From assembly GCF_000330505.1 (NCBI RefSeq), contig NW_004443753.1:172968-202371 (forward strand): 29,404 nucleotides of DNA, read 5' to 3'. The notes under the pieces are model-generated. The model ran no database searches and was not told the origin of the DNA. It saw nothing but the letters and a program-made list of their open reading frames with translations. Shown in pieces: positions 17,606 to 27,277 of the stretch; the first letter of the stretch is position 1; each line of letters opens with the position of its first letter. A program made the position numbers and the translations under genes. Source of the stretch: Entamoeba invadens IP1 (lineage: Eukaryota > Evosea > Mastigamoebida > Endamoebidae).

Positions 17606-19921
17606 ATGGAGCAAGTTGAGGAACTGTTGAAGAACATCACCGAAGACAAAGAGGCGGTTGCGAATATGAAGAAACTTGAAACGATTGTCTCAGACCAACA
17701 AAATACACAGGGGAAGGCATTTTTGATCCAAAAGGGATTCATCGAGTTTGCGAGTCAACGATTGGCGAATTATAAAGAACTGCGGAGAGAATATATCAGC
17801 GGGATGTGCTGCTTACTTATTGCTGTTTTAACGTACAGCGAGATGGCGAAGAAAAAGATGGTGATGAATGGAGTCTGCGACACAGTGTGTAAAATCATAC
17901 ATGGAGTGAAGTATAAAGACGCAGAGATGACGGATATGACGCTCAACGACTTGATCCGATTGTGTTGGGGAGTGATGACGGTGTCGGACTTTACAAGTCG
18001 AAGGAAAATCATAACTAAAAAGAACGTGAAGGATGTGCTGAGCTCGTTTTCAAGGATTTGTAGAGACACGACGGCGAGTGTTGCTATAGAAATGATGGCG
18101 GCGATTAGTATAGATGATGCGTGTATTGTCTTGTTCCGCAGCGCACACATGATAGAGGAGTGTCTTCAGCTGGCGTTGAGATATAAAGAGTCGAAGAGTG
18201 TGACGAAGGCGATTGGGATGTTTATAGCGAATACGATATACTCTGAGGACGAGTATTCTATTGGGAAGCAGTTTGATGTAGTCAAGATCTTGTATGATGG
18301 TGTGAACACTTTTGGGGATGACGAAGAAGTTTTAGAGCAGCTGATCTGTGGTATTCGCTCCGTATCAAATGCGAGTGAGGAGGCTAAAAAGACTTTATTA
18401 GATAATGGGGTGTATGTGAAACTCCTCAAATGTGGGAGAGGGAAAGGCTATAAAACAGAAGAGCGACTTATGAATATGATAGGGATCATTACACGAGATA
18501 AAACCATTACACAGCACCTTATTAGCAACGGATGTATTGATTTCATCTATAATGAACTGAAAGATGTGAATGAAAAGAACGCGGAGAATGAAACAATAGT
18601 GAAAAAAAGTCTTCCAATGGTCAAAAATCTGTTGGGGGTGTTGATGAATGTGTGTTTTGAGGAGGAGTGGATCACAAAGGTCTTTGATAAAGACATTGCG
18701 GGGGAGCTCCACCGAATAGCAATGAAAACGATTGATAACAAACAAATCCAAACATCGATCTGCTGCATAGTACAGTGTTTAGCGATAGATAAAACGAGTG
18801 GGAAGAAATTATTAGCGAGTGGATTAGTGAAAGATGTCGTTGTAGGGTTTGAAAGGCACTTGAAGAAGAAGGAAGTTGCGATGAGTGCGATCAGCGCGTG
18901 TATCAATTTGGCACAAGACCAAGAGTGTGCCAAAGCCTTAGTGGAGTTTGGGGTAGTGGACAAGTTCCGAGTCTTGAATGACCGATTTCCGGATAAGCCG
19001 AATTTGACGAAGAAGATGATCACCGCAGTGATGAATATATTAATAGATGACACGGCATTGACGTATGTGAGTGAAGTGACGATGCCGCTCATAGAAAAGA
19101 TAGTGAAAGAGAACCCCACTGACGTTGAAATTGAGTTAAAAAGTCTCTCGTGTTTAGTATCGATTGTGAAAATAGAGAAGAACGTTGAAGTTCTCAGCGG
19201 GATTGGTCGTATATTTGACGCATTAAATGTGAAGGACAAACAAGTGAATACGAAGATGATTCAAGTGATCTGTTCATTGTCCTCGAACAAAGAATTGTCA
19301 CAGAAGGTGGTGGATGCTAAAATGGTTGAGTTTTTAGTTGCAAATGCGAATGAGCAAATTCGAGTGAAGGAAGTGGTGATTAACACTATCGCCTGCTTTA
19401 TGAACTTCTCATGCTCTATACCACTCCACGACAAGTTGGCAATTCCTCCGGTATTCAAACTTCTTGGAAAAGCCGCGGAGGAACATTGTAATGAGAAACG
19501 AATTATTTGCTCCATTGCAAGTACAACAAAGAATCTGAGTATATCTGATATCGGCAGAAAGTCCATTGCAGCGTCGAGATTTTACACGACACTTGTCGAT
19601 ATCTTATCGAAACATAAATCAGACGAAGACGTGTTCAAGGCATGTATTGAGGCATTATGGAACATCTCGATCGACCCAACTGCTTGCGAACAAATGGCTA
19701 ATTTCAATGTTATACAACTCTGCCACAAAGCACTTTCTGAGACATTTAAGACTAACACACCAGTCATTGGCGCTATCATTGGATTTCTATCTGTGGTGAC
19801 GAACAACGAACAGGCTCGACAAATTACCAAAAAAGAATGCGCAGATGACTTAGCACATGTTTTAGTCCAAGACCCAACACTAGCGCAACGACTTGAGAAG
19901 TTAAGAGCAAAATTAGTTTGA
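17606..19921 (+). CDS. Armadillo-like helical repeat protein, function unknown
   Basis: A 771-residue single-exon protein from ATG 17606 (97 bases after the TFIIE-alpha stop). Almost the whole length is helical repeats of about 40 residues with armadillo-like phrasing, for example SAISACINLAQDQECAKALV, INTIACFMNFSCSIPLHDKL and ACIEALWNISIDPTACEQMA. No catalytic or membrane segments are visible. The fold implies a protein-binding scaffold, but the partner is unknown. It shows no importin-alpha IBB domain or beta-catenin features that I can see. GAAC occurs twice just before the start (about 17584-17587 and 17600-17603), a plausible Entamoeba promoter element. The gene is convergent with GCN1, with only 80 bases between stops. 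Confidence 0.75.
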   Translation: MEQVEELLKNITEDKEAVANMKKLETIVSDQQNTQGKAFLIQKGFIEFASQRLANYKELRREYISGMCCLLIAVLTYSEMAKKKMVMNGVCDTVCKIIHGVKYKDAEMTDMTLNDLIRLCWGVMTVSDFTSRRKIITKKNVKDVLSSFSRICRDTTASVAIEMMAAISIDDACIVLFRSAHMIEECLQLALRYKESKSVTKAIGMFIANTIYSEDEYSIGKQFDVVKILYDGVNTFGDDEEVLEQLICGIRSVSNASEEAKKTLLDNGVYVKLLKCGRGKGYKTEERLMNMIGIITRDKTITQHLISNGCIDFIYNELKDVNEKNAENETIVKKSLPMVKNLLGVLMNVCFEEEWITKVFDKDIAGELHRIAMKTIDNKQIQTSICCIVQCLAIDKTSGKKLLASGLVKDVVVGFERHLKKKEVAMSAISACINLAQDQECAKALVEFGVVDKFRVLNDRFPDKPNLTKKMITAVMNILIDDTALTYVSEVTMPLIEKIVKENPTDVEIELKSLSCLVSIVKIEKNVEVLSGIGRIFDALNVKDKQVNTKMIQVICSLSSNKELSQKVVDAKMVEFLVANANEQIRVKEVVINTIACFMNFSCSIPLHDKLAIPPVFKLLGKAAEEHCNEKRIICSIASTTKNLSISDIGRKSIAASRFYTTLVDILSKHKSDEDVFKACIEALWNISIDPTACEQMANFNVIQLCHKALSETFKTNTPVIGAIIGFLSVVTNNEQARQITKKECADDLAHVLVQDPTLAQRLEKLRAKLV

Positions 19922-20001
19922 TTTTATATTTATTAATTAATTATTATTCTATTAATAATATAATAATAATAACTATTAAAAAGTATAAAGAAAACCTCAA
20001 T
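19922..20001. terminator. 80-bp convergent gap carrying both 3' ends (armadillo protein / GCN1)
   Basis: The stop codons of two head-on genes are 80 bases apart and the gap is A/T-rich. TTAATTAATTATTATT-type sequence can supply the short U-A-rich poly(A) signals (TAATT on one strand, AATTA read as TAATT on the other) used in Entamoeba. The two transcripts probably overlap at their ends. Confidence 0.45.
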
Positions 20002-23000
20002 TTAATTAGTTTTAGTAGCTTCTTTGATCAAGTCCGCCATAGTTGGGCAAACGGCTACAAAAGCCATGCAAAGCTGCTTTTTGAGAGACAACAACTGGTC
20101 GTTAGTCTCGAAGACGAAACCTTCCATTTTCAAGAGTGACTTGAACTGAGCTTCGTTGTCAGGGATGAACTTCAAAAGTGTTCCAAGAGCTTTGACTAAG
20201 AGCTGATAATAGTCTTGAGCGAGAGGAACAAGCTGAAGGCACTGTTTAAAGACGTTGATGTACAATGCTTCGATGGGCCATTCCCCAGCTTTTTTGGTCT
20301 TAATGAAAGCGGCACGTAACTCTTCCCACTTCTCGACTTGAATAGTTTCGACGCACATAATAAGGAGGTTCAAATAGATTTCTATTTTCGAGGAGTTGGT
20401 GCCAGAAGTGCTTAACCCCTTTTGAATTTCTTTCAATAAAGTGTCGATCTTTAAGTCGTAGTCTAAGAGGTATTTGTACATTTGAATTGCAACGGCACTC
20501 ACCTCCGCATCGCCGTCTGACATTATCTTGTTCAACGTGATTGTTATTGGCAACACAAACGATTTCACCTTCCCTCTGTGATGCGCCGTCTCAAACAACG
20601 TCTGCAACAAATTGAGCAACTTGATCTTATGAGGAGCCTCACATTGCTTTGAAATGGTGTTAATCAAAGGCCCAATGATATAGTCTCTGTATACAGTGAA
20701 TTTATCATCCTTCTCATACTTCTTAAGTAAAATGGCTAACGATTTGATTGCTTGTTCTTTGGTCTCCGTGAGTGCATTCTTCAGGGTGTCTGTCTCGATC
20801 CGGACTAATGGGCCAATATCGTCGGGGATGACAAATATGCCGCTCTCGGGGTGTTCACAAATTTCTTGTAAGAGTGGAGCAAGGGAGTTGATATAGATGT
20901 AATACTTCTCGTTCGTCAAAGTGGCGTGCATCGACTCAAAGCATTCCCAGGCATATGGGATAACTCCTTTGTCCTTCTCTGCTCTAATCAACCCGAAGAT
21001 GAAGGAGATGATGACATCTACACCACTCGACGTCTGCGATTTTTGGGCTTTGAAGTAAGACGTCAAGATCTTGAGGGCTTCTATCTTGATGACGGGGCGT
21101 TGGTATGGTGACGTGTAATCTCCAAGGACGGTGAACATCTTTTCTTTTGTTGGGTATTCCAAGGAGATGTCGATCATCATTCTTCTAATCTTGTCGCAAT
21201 ATTCTTTGTCGGTACTCTTAATAACTAAGGAGTTGAATCCACGCTGAATGATGAGTGCAAAGTTGTTCAAGAAGAACGCCTGTGACGACTGACATAGCAA
21301 AGCAATTGTTTTGCAGTTTGCTACAGTAATAGGAGCTTGAACCACCTTTGGTGTCAAAGTCTCAAAGATCAATTCGTTGTTGTGGTTCTTATTAATGATC
21401 ATCTGGAACCCTCTAATACCCTTTTGCATGTCTTCTGGTGTGTTAATGAATCCCAACAAGATGTCCAATATCTTTTCAAGTGCAACTCTGTCGTATTTGT
21501 GTAATATAGCCTTGAACAATTCATTTGATTCATCACGAATGGCATCCACTGGGTCACACATGATATCAACCAAGTTTGGAAGGACTTCCAAAAATGAGTC
21601 AAACGTGGTCAACTGACTCTTCTTAATGACTTGGACAAATCCATTGCACGCGCCAATTCGGTCCATTTCATTCGAACTCACCAATTGTGAGCGTAATGTC
21701 GTTAACAGCTCATGGACTATTCTATTCTCAAACAAATCAACTAACTCTCCAATGCATCGAGCTGCTCTCTTTCGATCAATTTCCTCAGAACACAACTTCT
21801 TCAAAGCAATCTGCATAATGTAGGGTATCAAATCACTAACTGCTCTCGCAGAATTCACTACGACTTTCTTCCAGACAAGCGTCGCCTTTTGACAGATAGC
21901 ATGATCCTCATCAAATCTTACCACATACAAGTTCGCAAGACACTCTCCGATCTTTTCAAGCCCTAATTTTTTCTTCAGTAACAAGTACGGTTCTATGTTA
22001 CTGTCGTTAGCCCCAAGCATACCCTCCAAAAGTTCGCCAACTAAACTGATTGCGCAGTCTTGGACCTTGGGCGCCTCACTATACATCGCATCATCAAGAA
22101 CGCCTAATAACTTCTTCAAGTGTGTCTTCCCAAATTGCCTCAACAAGATACTTCCCGCTTGCATCGAAGCGTCACGGACTAACTCACTCGTATCACTCAA
22201 CCCTTTCACAATAAGATAAATCCCATTCCCAATGAAATCACTGAATTTGTCCTTAAGTGAGAAGCAGAAGTAATACAACAAATACATCACACTTTGTCGT
22301 GATGTTGGTGCAGGGTTCTTCATGTCTGTGATTTGTTCAAAGTCTTGTTGTAAGTGTTCTTGGCCAACTGCTTTATAATACTCAGCAAGGCCTTGTGACC
22401 CTCCCAGGCGGTGTACGGTACTCTTTGTGGATTGCATCGTCTCCATGAACCATTGCTTAAGCCCATTGAATCCACTCTCCCCAACAAAGTTGATTAATTT
22501 CCCAATCGCACTACACGCGGATGTTCTTACTTCTGGGTCGTTGTCGGTGACGTTCTTCTTCAACTCTTTCATGAACATGTCGAGGTATGGCAAGAAGTCT
22601 TCGACCTCACACAGAGTAGTGAGGGAACCAATCAACACGCCCGATCTCGCTCGAGTCTTCTGTTTGGGGTCGCTCAGCCCTCTCACGAGAATGTAGTGGA
22701 TCAACGCAAGTGAACTGGAGTCGATCAAGTGTGTGAATTGCATGTCTTCATATCTATCATAGAACGCTTCTGTGTTTGCTGGTGGGTTTTCCAATGCTTC
22801 CAGAATGAGTGGGACGAGTGTTCCAATTTCAGGGTTCTTCACAACAGAAGCAAGTGAGTTCAGTGCATTATATGCAGACGTTTTGACGTTATAGTCTGCG
22901 TCGATGACCAACAAGACCATAGGAGTGATGATCTCTGGTAAGAATCGATTGAGTTGATGAGTCGTTTGTTTCGCCATTTCTCCTATTAATATGCAGGCCA

Positions 23001-26000
23001 TCTGCTTTTCTCTCCAGTCGTTTGCTTTCAGTCCTTCGACTAAATGGGGGCACACCATTCCAATACCATGATGGGTCAATGCTCCACTCATTGCTCGAAT
23101 TGTCACAACTGCAGCTTGTCTCATGCTTTCATTTTGTTCGGAAACGATTGGTCTGACAATATTGAAGATGTCGATGACGTATGGCTCAAAGATGTCGCCA
23201 ACCATCTCGCAAAGACATTCAAGTGTGATCAATGCAGTGATGTTGATGTTAACTTTGTCGCCTTGTGTATTTCGCCGTCCTTTATTGTCTGTGTCGAATG
23301 TTTCTAATGGCTTTTTAATGCACCTCTCGTAGAAGTGTGTCTTGTAATACATTTTCAGGCCTTGTCCTTTACAAATACCAGCAAGTACATATGACGCGCC
23401 ATACTTCCCATTAGTCGTCTTCTGTCTAAGCCCTTGTGCATAGATTTTATCAATAAGTCCCTGTAAATTTGGTATTTCTCCAATCTGTGCAAAACAGTTC
23501 GACACGGCAATTTGGACGTTCTTCTTCGAAGTCATCGCCATCTCCCTCAGTTGTGTAATAGTCTCTGTGAACCGAGGGTTGTCTCTATCTAAAAACTTAG
23601 CAATGATCCCAAAGAAGAGGCCAATCATTTCTGATTCTCTCTCCGTCTTCTTTCTCTTCTCGTTTTTAGTTTCAGAGATAATAGTAAATATGGTTTCCGC
23701 CTCTTCTTTAGTTCTATTTTTAAAAATAGCTTCTCCATGTTCTTCAACCAACTCTGGAATTGGTTCTTCGTCCGCGGTGAGCTCTTTTAAAGCAAATGGG
23801 AGAACCTCTTTCAACATATCAACCGAACAAATCGACGCCAATTTCATCACAACAAAGACGCAGAATCGTCGTCTCAAGAACTTGCCGTGGATGATGATTC
23901 TGTCTTTGGGTATACCAATAACAAGTGAGTTGGATGGGAACGATTTGTGGTACACATCCATGATATTTTTGCACTCTAAGTCACAGTCGCACTTCCCCAA
24001 TTTCACGATTTCTAAGATCGAAGCAGCGACCATGTCTTGGATGTCCATGTTCTCGTTTATAGCAATTTCATCGGAGCAATAGAAGTCAATAAACGACTTG
24101 TCTGGTACTCTAAAGTCTTCTGGGATGATCGTATTTGGTTCGGACCCATAGAGTCTAATGCTCTTCATGACGCTCAAGCAGTTTTCTCTGACCTCAGCGA
24201 CTCGGTCATGTGCGCCTAACAACAATTTACACAACTCCTCATGTGTGATAGTCTTCCCTGTTAAGAATTCCTTTGACTTCTCAAGTGCAATTGCGTTGTA
24301 TTTTCTCAAGTTCTCGTCTTCGTCGATCAAGTGGTTGAAGTATATTTCAATCGACTTGTCATCAGAGACCTTCGCCAATTGGACCAAACACGCCAAAGCC
24401 TTTTGTGTGAAGACGGGGATGGTCTCCAAGATCTTGTTCAGTAACACTACAACCTCCTTCATTGGGTATTTGTCGGTCATTACAGCGCAGTGGTATTGAA
24501 GTAATTTCATCATTTGATTGTGTGGCTTAGCAATTTCTGTGGTTCTGTCTTCTTTGTACACAGTCCACTTGAACAGACTCATCATAACAGTGAATGTCCC
24601 TTCGTCTAGTGGAGACTCTAAATCGTCTTCACATAAGAAGCTCAGTATCTTCTTCACGTTGTTGTAAATGATTCTCTCTTGCACCAAATCTTTGTCTTCT
24701 TCTTGGCATGTGTAGTCATAATCAATCAACAGATAGTACGTATAGACTAAATACTCTCTTTTATCCTCTAATTTCTCATCTAAACAGTACATCACATATC
24801 GTAACAGATTAATCGAATTCTCAGAGTCTTTCTCTTTCATTTCTTTACAGAACGAAACCATTTTACTCGTTTCAGTCACAAATAAGGTGCTAAATTTCTT
24901 TAATAAGTCACCGAATATAGATACCATTGCAGTCTTCACATCACCTTCTTCCACTTCTATGCACTGTTTCATCTTCTCATAAAGATATGCACCCGTCTCC
25001 TTCTCGTCTCTAAAAACTACCGCAAATTTCATCAATCGTTCAAACGCAGTTTCAAAGAGTCTGTTTCTTTTTCCTTCCTTCACAAATTGCACAGTCCATT
25101 TCGTCAATGCTTCAAATATCATTTCGAAGTTGGCTAATACAAATTGCTTGACAATTTCATAATTCTTTGATGCGGGGTTCACCACCTTAAATACAATTTT
25201 ATTGAACAAATGGCGTCGTAATGGCAGTGCACACCCTATAACAAACAACATCGGAATATCAGACTCATCGATTTTGTCACTCACAAACGCATTCATTAAC
25301 CCCATCACATTGCCCGTTATATATTCCTCAAACTTTCCTCGGTCTCCTCCAAACACTTTCACTATGGAATTGAAGATCAGATGTATCAAAATCGACGACA
25401 CCGCTGTGGTACTTGTCTTCTTCACAAACGCCATGAAGTTCTTGTGTGTGAACAAAACGGGAATCAGCTTCTCCAAGTTGTTCTCGATATCTGCGATGTT
25501 TGCGACGCAGTTCAAATGAAGTGTTTCGAAGAGTAAAAGCGCCAGCTGTTTCTTATTTGCTTCGTCCATAGTCGACAGAAAAACCGGATTGACGTACACG
25601 TCCAACGCTTGTGCAAAACTGTGGTCCAATTCCTTTTCATTGATTTCGCACATTTTGACGTCTGGTTGTCTGTAATAAGCAAACAAGTATCTAAACCCTA
25701 CAATCGTTGTTTTTGGTGTTAATTTTGGTGTCTTCAGATTTTGGACATTTGAAGCGAAGTATCCTGTCAATGGGAGTTGTGACATCTTCGAAGTATCTGG
25801 GAAGTTCAAAATAGCTGGAATAGAGTCGATCAGAACTGATTTGAATGGGTCTCTTGTTTTAGAAATGTCAGAGTAGAGACTCACTATCTTCTTTGGTAAA
25901 GTGTCTTGGAATCTGAGGAGCTCTGCGATGAAGAGAAAGAGCAACTGACGAAGGTCTTCATTTGTTTCTGTGAAGAGAATCGAACTGAATTTCTCGAAGA

Positions 26001-26268
26001 ACTCTGATGAAATCTCTTTAGTCAGTCGTTGTGAAGGGAAAACAGAAAGTACTTTGGCTACAACAATTTTCATGAACACGGCAGTGCACGTCTTTTTGTA
26101 GACCTCGTGTGTTTTTCGAAGAAACAAATTCGCTTCTTCAGGAGTCTTTAGGGTTTTGCAAAAAGCACTGAGTTGGGAAAATGCTACTTGTCGTTTTTCC
26201 TCAGAGCTGGCCTTAATGTTTGGTTCGTTTGTTTTGTAAATTGCGTCGATGTCCTTTTGCAACGCCAT
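20002..26268 (-). CDS. GCN1: GCN1-like translational regulator, HEAT-repeat giant
   Basis: A 2088-residue single-exon protein, by far the largest gene here. It consists of HEAT repeats throughout. The best-matched part is the eEF3-like and following region (~residues 930-1480): KYGASYVLAGICKGQG, then MRQAAVVTIRAMSG, then LIDSSSLALIHYILVRGLSD and VRTSACSAIGKLI. These follow the order and wording of eukaryotic GCN1. In yeast, GCN1 sits on stalled or collided ribosomes and hands the signal to the eIF2-alpha kinase GCN2. The protein is some 500-600 residues shorter than yeast or human GCN1 (about 2670), mostly from the less conserved N-terminal half. GAACT at 26282-26286 (minus strand) lies 14 bases before the ATG and probably belongs to the promoter. 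An out-of-frame ATG at 26281 overlaps the start. Confidence 0.85.
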   Translation of the reverse strand: MALQKDIDAIYKTNEPNIKASSEEKRQVAFSQLSAFCKTLKTPEEANLFLRKTHEVYKKTCTAVFMKIVVAKVLSVFPSQRLTKEISSEFFEKFSSILFTETNEDLRQLLFLFIAELLRFQDTLPKKIVSLYSDISKTRDPFKSVLIDSIPAILNFPDTSKMSQLPLTGYFASNVQNLKTPKLTPKTTIVGFRYLFAYYRQPDVKMCEINEKELDHSFAQALDVYVNPVFLSTMDEANKKQLALLLFETLHLNCVANIADIENNLEKLIPVLFTHKNFMAFVKKTSTTAVSSILIHLIFNSIVKVFGGDRGKFEEYITGNVMGLMNAFVSDKIDESDIPMLFVIGCALPLRRHLFNKIVFKVVNPASKNYEIVKQFVLANFEMIFEALTKWTVQFVKEGKRNRLFETAFERLMKFAVVFRDEKETGAYLYEKMKQCIEVEEGDVKTAMVSIFGDLLKKFSTLFVTETSKMVSFCKEMKEKDSENSINLLRYVMYCLDEKLEDKREYLVYTYYLLIDYDYTCQEEDKDLVQERIIYNNVKKILSFLCEDDLESPLDEGTFTVMMSLFKWTVYKEDRTTEIAKPHNQMMKLLQYHCAVMTDKYPMKEVVVLLNKILETIPVFTQKALACLVQLAKVSDDKSIEIYFNHLIDEDENLRKYNAIALEKSKEFLTGKTITHEELCKLLLGAHDRVAEVRENCLSVMKSIRLYGSEPNTIIPEDFRVPDKSFIDFYCSDEIAINENMDIQDMVAASILEIVKLGKCDCDLECKNIMDVYHKSFPSNSLVIGIPKDRIIIHGKFLRRRFCVFVVMKLASICSVDMLKEVLPFALKELTADEEPIPELVEEHGEAIFKNRTKEEAETIFTIISETKNEKRKKTERESEMIGLFFGIIAKFLDRDNPRFTETITQLREMAMTSKKNVQIAVSNCFAQIGEIPNLQGLIDKIYAQGLRQKTTNGKYGASYVLAGICKGQGLKMYYKTHFYERCIKKPLETFDTDNKGRRNTQGDKVNINITALITLECLCEMVGDIFEPYVIDIFNIVRPIVSEQNESMRQAAVVTIRAMSGALTHHGIGMVCPHLVEGLKANDWREKQMACILIGEMAKQTTHQLNRFLPEIITPMVLLVIDADYNVKTSAYNALNSLASVVKNPEIGTLVPLILEALENPPANTEAFYDRYEDMQFTHLIDSSSLALIHYILVRGLSDPKQKTRARSGVLIGSLTTLCEVEDFLPYLDMFMKELKKNVTDNDPEVRTSACSAIGKLINFVGESGFNGLKQWFMETMQSTKSTVHRLGGSQGLAEYYKAVGQEHLQQDFEQITDMKNPAPTSRQSVMYLLYYFCFSLKDKFSDFIGNGIYLIVKGLSDTSELVRDASMQAGSILLRQFGKTHLKKLLGVLDDAMYSEAPKVQDCAISLVGELLEGMLGANDSNIEPYLLLKKKLGLEKIGECLANLYVVRFDEDHAICQKATLVWKKVVVNSARAVSDLIPYIMQIALKKLCSEEIDRKRAARCIGELVDLFENRIVHELLTTLRSQLVSSNEMDRIGACNGFVQVIKKSQLTTFDSFLEVLPNLVDIMCDPVDAIRDESNELFKAILHKYDRVALEKILDILLGFINTPEDMQKGIRGFQMIINKNHNNELIFETLTPKVVQAPITVANCKTIALLCQSSQAFFLNNFALIIQRGFNSLVIKSTDKEYCDKIRRMMIDISLEYPTKEKMFTVLGDYTSPYQRPVIKIEALKILTSYFKAQKSQTSSGVDVIISFIFGLIRAEKDKGVIPYAWECFESMHATLTNEKYYIYINSLAPLLQEICEHPESGIFVIPDDIGPLVRIETDTLKNALTETKEQAIKSLAILLKKYEKDDKFTVYRDYIIGPLINTISKQCEAPHKIKLLNLLQTLFETAHHRGKVKSFVLPITITLNKIMSDGDAEVSAVAIQMYKYLLDYDLKIDTLLKEIQKGLSTSGTNSSKIEIYLNLLIMCVETIQVEKWEELRAAFIKTKKAGEWPIEALYINVFKQCLQLVPLAQDYYQLLVKALGTLLKFIPDNEAQFKSLLKMEGFVFETNDQLLSLKKQLCMAFVAVCPTMADLIKEATKTN

Positions 26269-27277
26269 ACACTAATTCCATAGTTCTTTGCTATTTTTTT
26301 TCTGGTGTCGACTTAGGGTTTTTCAAGACTCATTCTTTCAGGCAAACTCTCACCTTTTGTTTTGTTCTTATTTTATTCGGTATATTTATTATGGCTTTCA
26401 AATTAAAGATATGCAAATTATTATACAAAAACAGAGGATGGTAAAGAGATGTAATCGTTGCATTGTTAATTAATTTATAGAGGTAACAAGTCAAGAACAA
26501 ATGTTAATTAAGTCATTACAAAGACAGTATCAAACAACAAGATAATCAGTTTCGAAGAGTTTAATATTAATGACAGAGATTTGAAAAGTGTAATTGAGTC
26601 AAATTTGTAATTAAGCCTATATTAGTTGTTAATTTGAAAAAATATAATATTATATTATATATATTTTAATATTATCTGGATGTGTTTTATAAAATAATAA
26701 TGATATATTAAATATTATTAAATGATTATTATTAGATTCAAATTATTTTTAAATAATTAATTTCAGACTATTGTATATTTTAGTAAATAAACAAAAGTAA
26801 TAATATTTATTTATAAAATTATATTATATTCTAGTTCTTTATTACTAAAAATTCAAAACCAATATCTTCATTTTTATTAAATAATCTGTATGTTTTTAAT
26901 AATTTTGAATTAATAAAAAAATAGTTTCATATTTTTAACTATTTTTTAAAGATCTTTTTTTCTTATAAGATCTAAACCAACTATTATTTTTTAGTATTAT
27001 AATTAATTTTATAGAGATGTTACTATTTTATATAATACATTTATTATTGTATTACTTAAATTTTTTTTTTAAAAACACTTTTAGGCAAAACGAGTCAAAT
27101 TGATATATTTGTCACCAAAATAATAAGTATTGAGTTATTTTTAAAATAGGAAATATCTAGAAATTAATACAAAGTAGTAATATTGAAAATAGAAGAAACT
27201 ATTTTATAATAACAATCAATTATATAACAAACCAGAAGAATAACAATACAAAAATTCAATTTTTATATTCAGAAGAT
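26269..27277. other. Divergent intergenic region between GCN1 and the arrestin/VPS26-like gene
   Basis: This 1009-base region is very AT-rich, with ATTATATTATATATATTTTAA-like tracts at 26640-26670. A short inverted repeat AGATCTT...TAAGATCT is centred near 26960. GCN1 promoter elements are near its left edge and the initiator AAAAATTCA is at its right edge. No gene is visible. Confidence 0.55.
27250..27258 (+). promoter_or_regulatory. Initiator element AAAAATTCA of the arrestin/VPS26-like gene
   Basis: An exact match to the Entamoeba initiator consensus AAAAATTCA, 19 bases before the ATG at 27278. This places the likely transcription start there and supports the chosen start codon. Confidence 0.55.

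Noticed and set aside
18547..19239. 230-codon minus-strand frame opposite the armadillo gene
   Set aside because: Long because the sense strand codon use leaves few antisense stops. It has no domain signature, whereas the sense frame shows clear helical repeats.
23567..24082. 171-codon plus-strand frame opposite GCN1
   Set aside because: An antisense shadow of a 2088-residue gene, with no recognisable motif.
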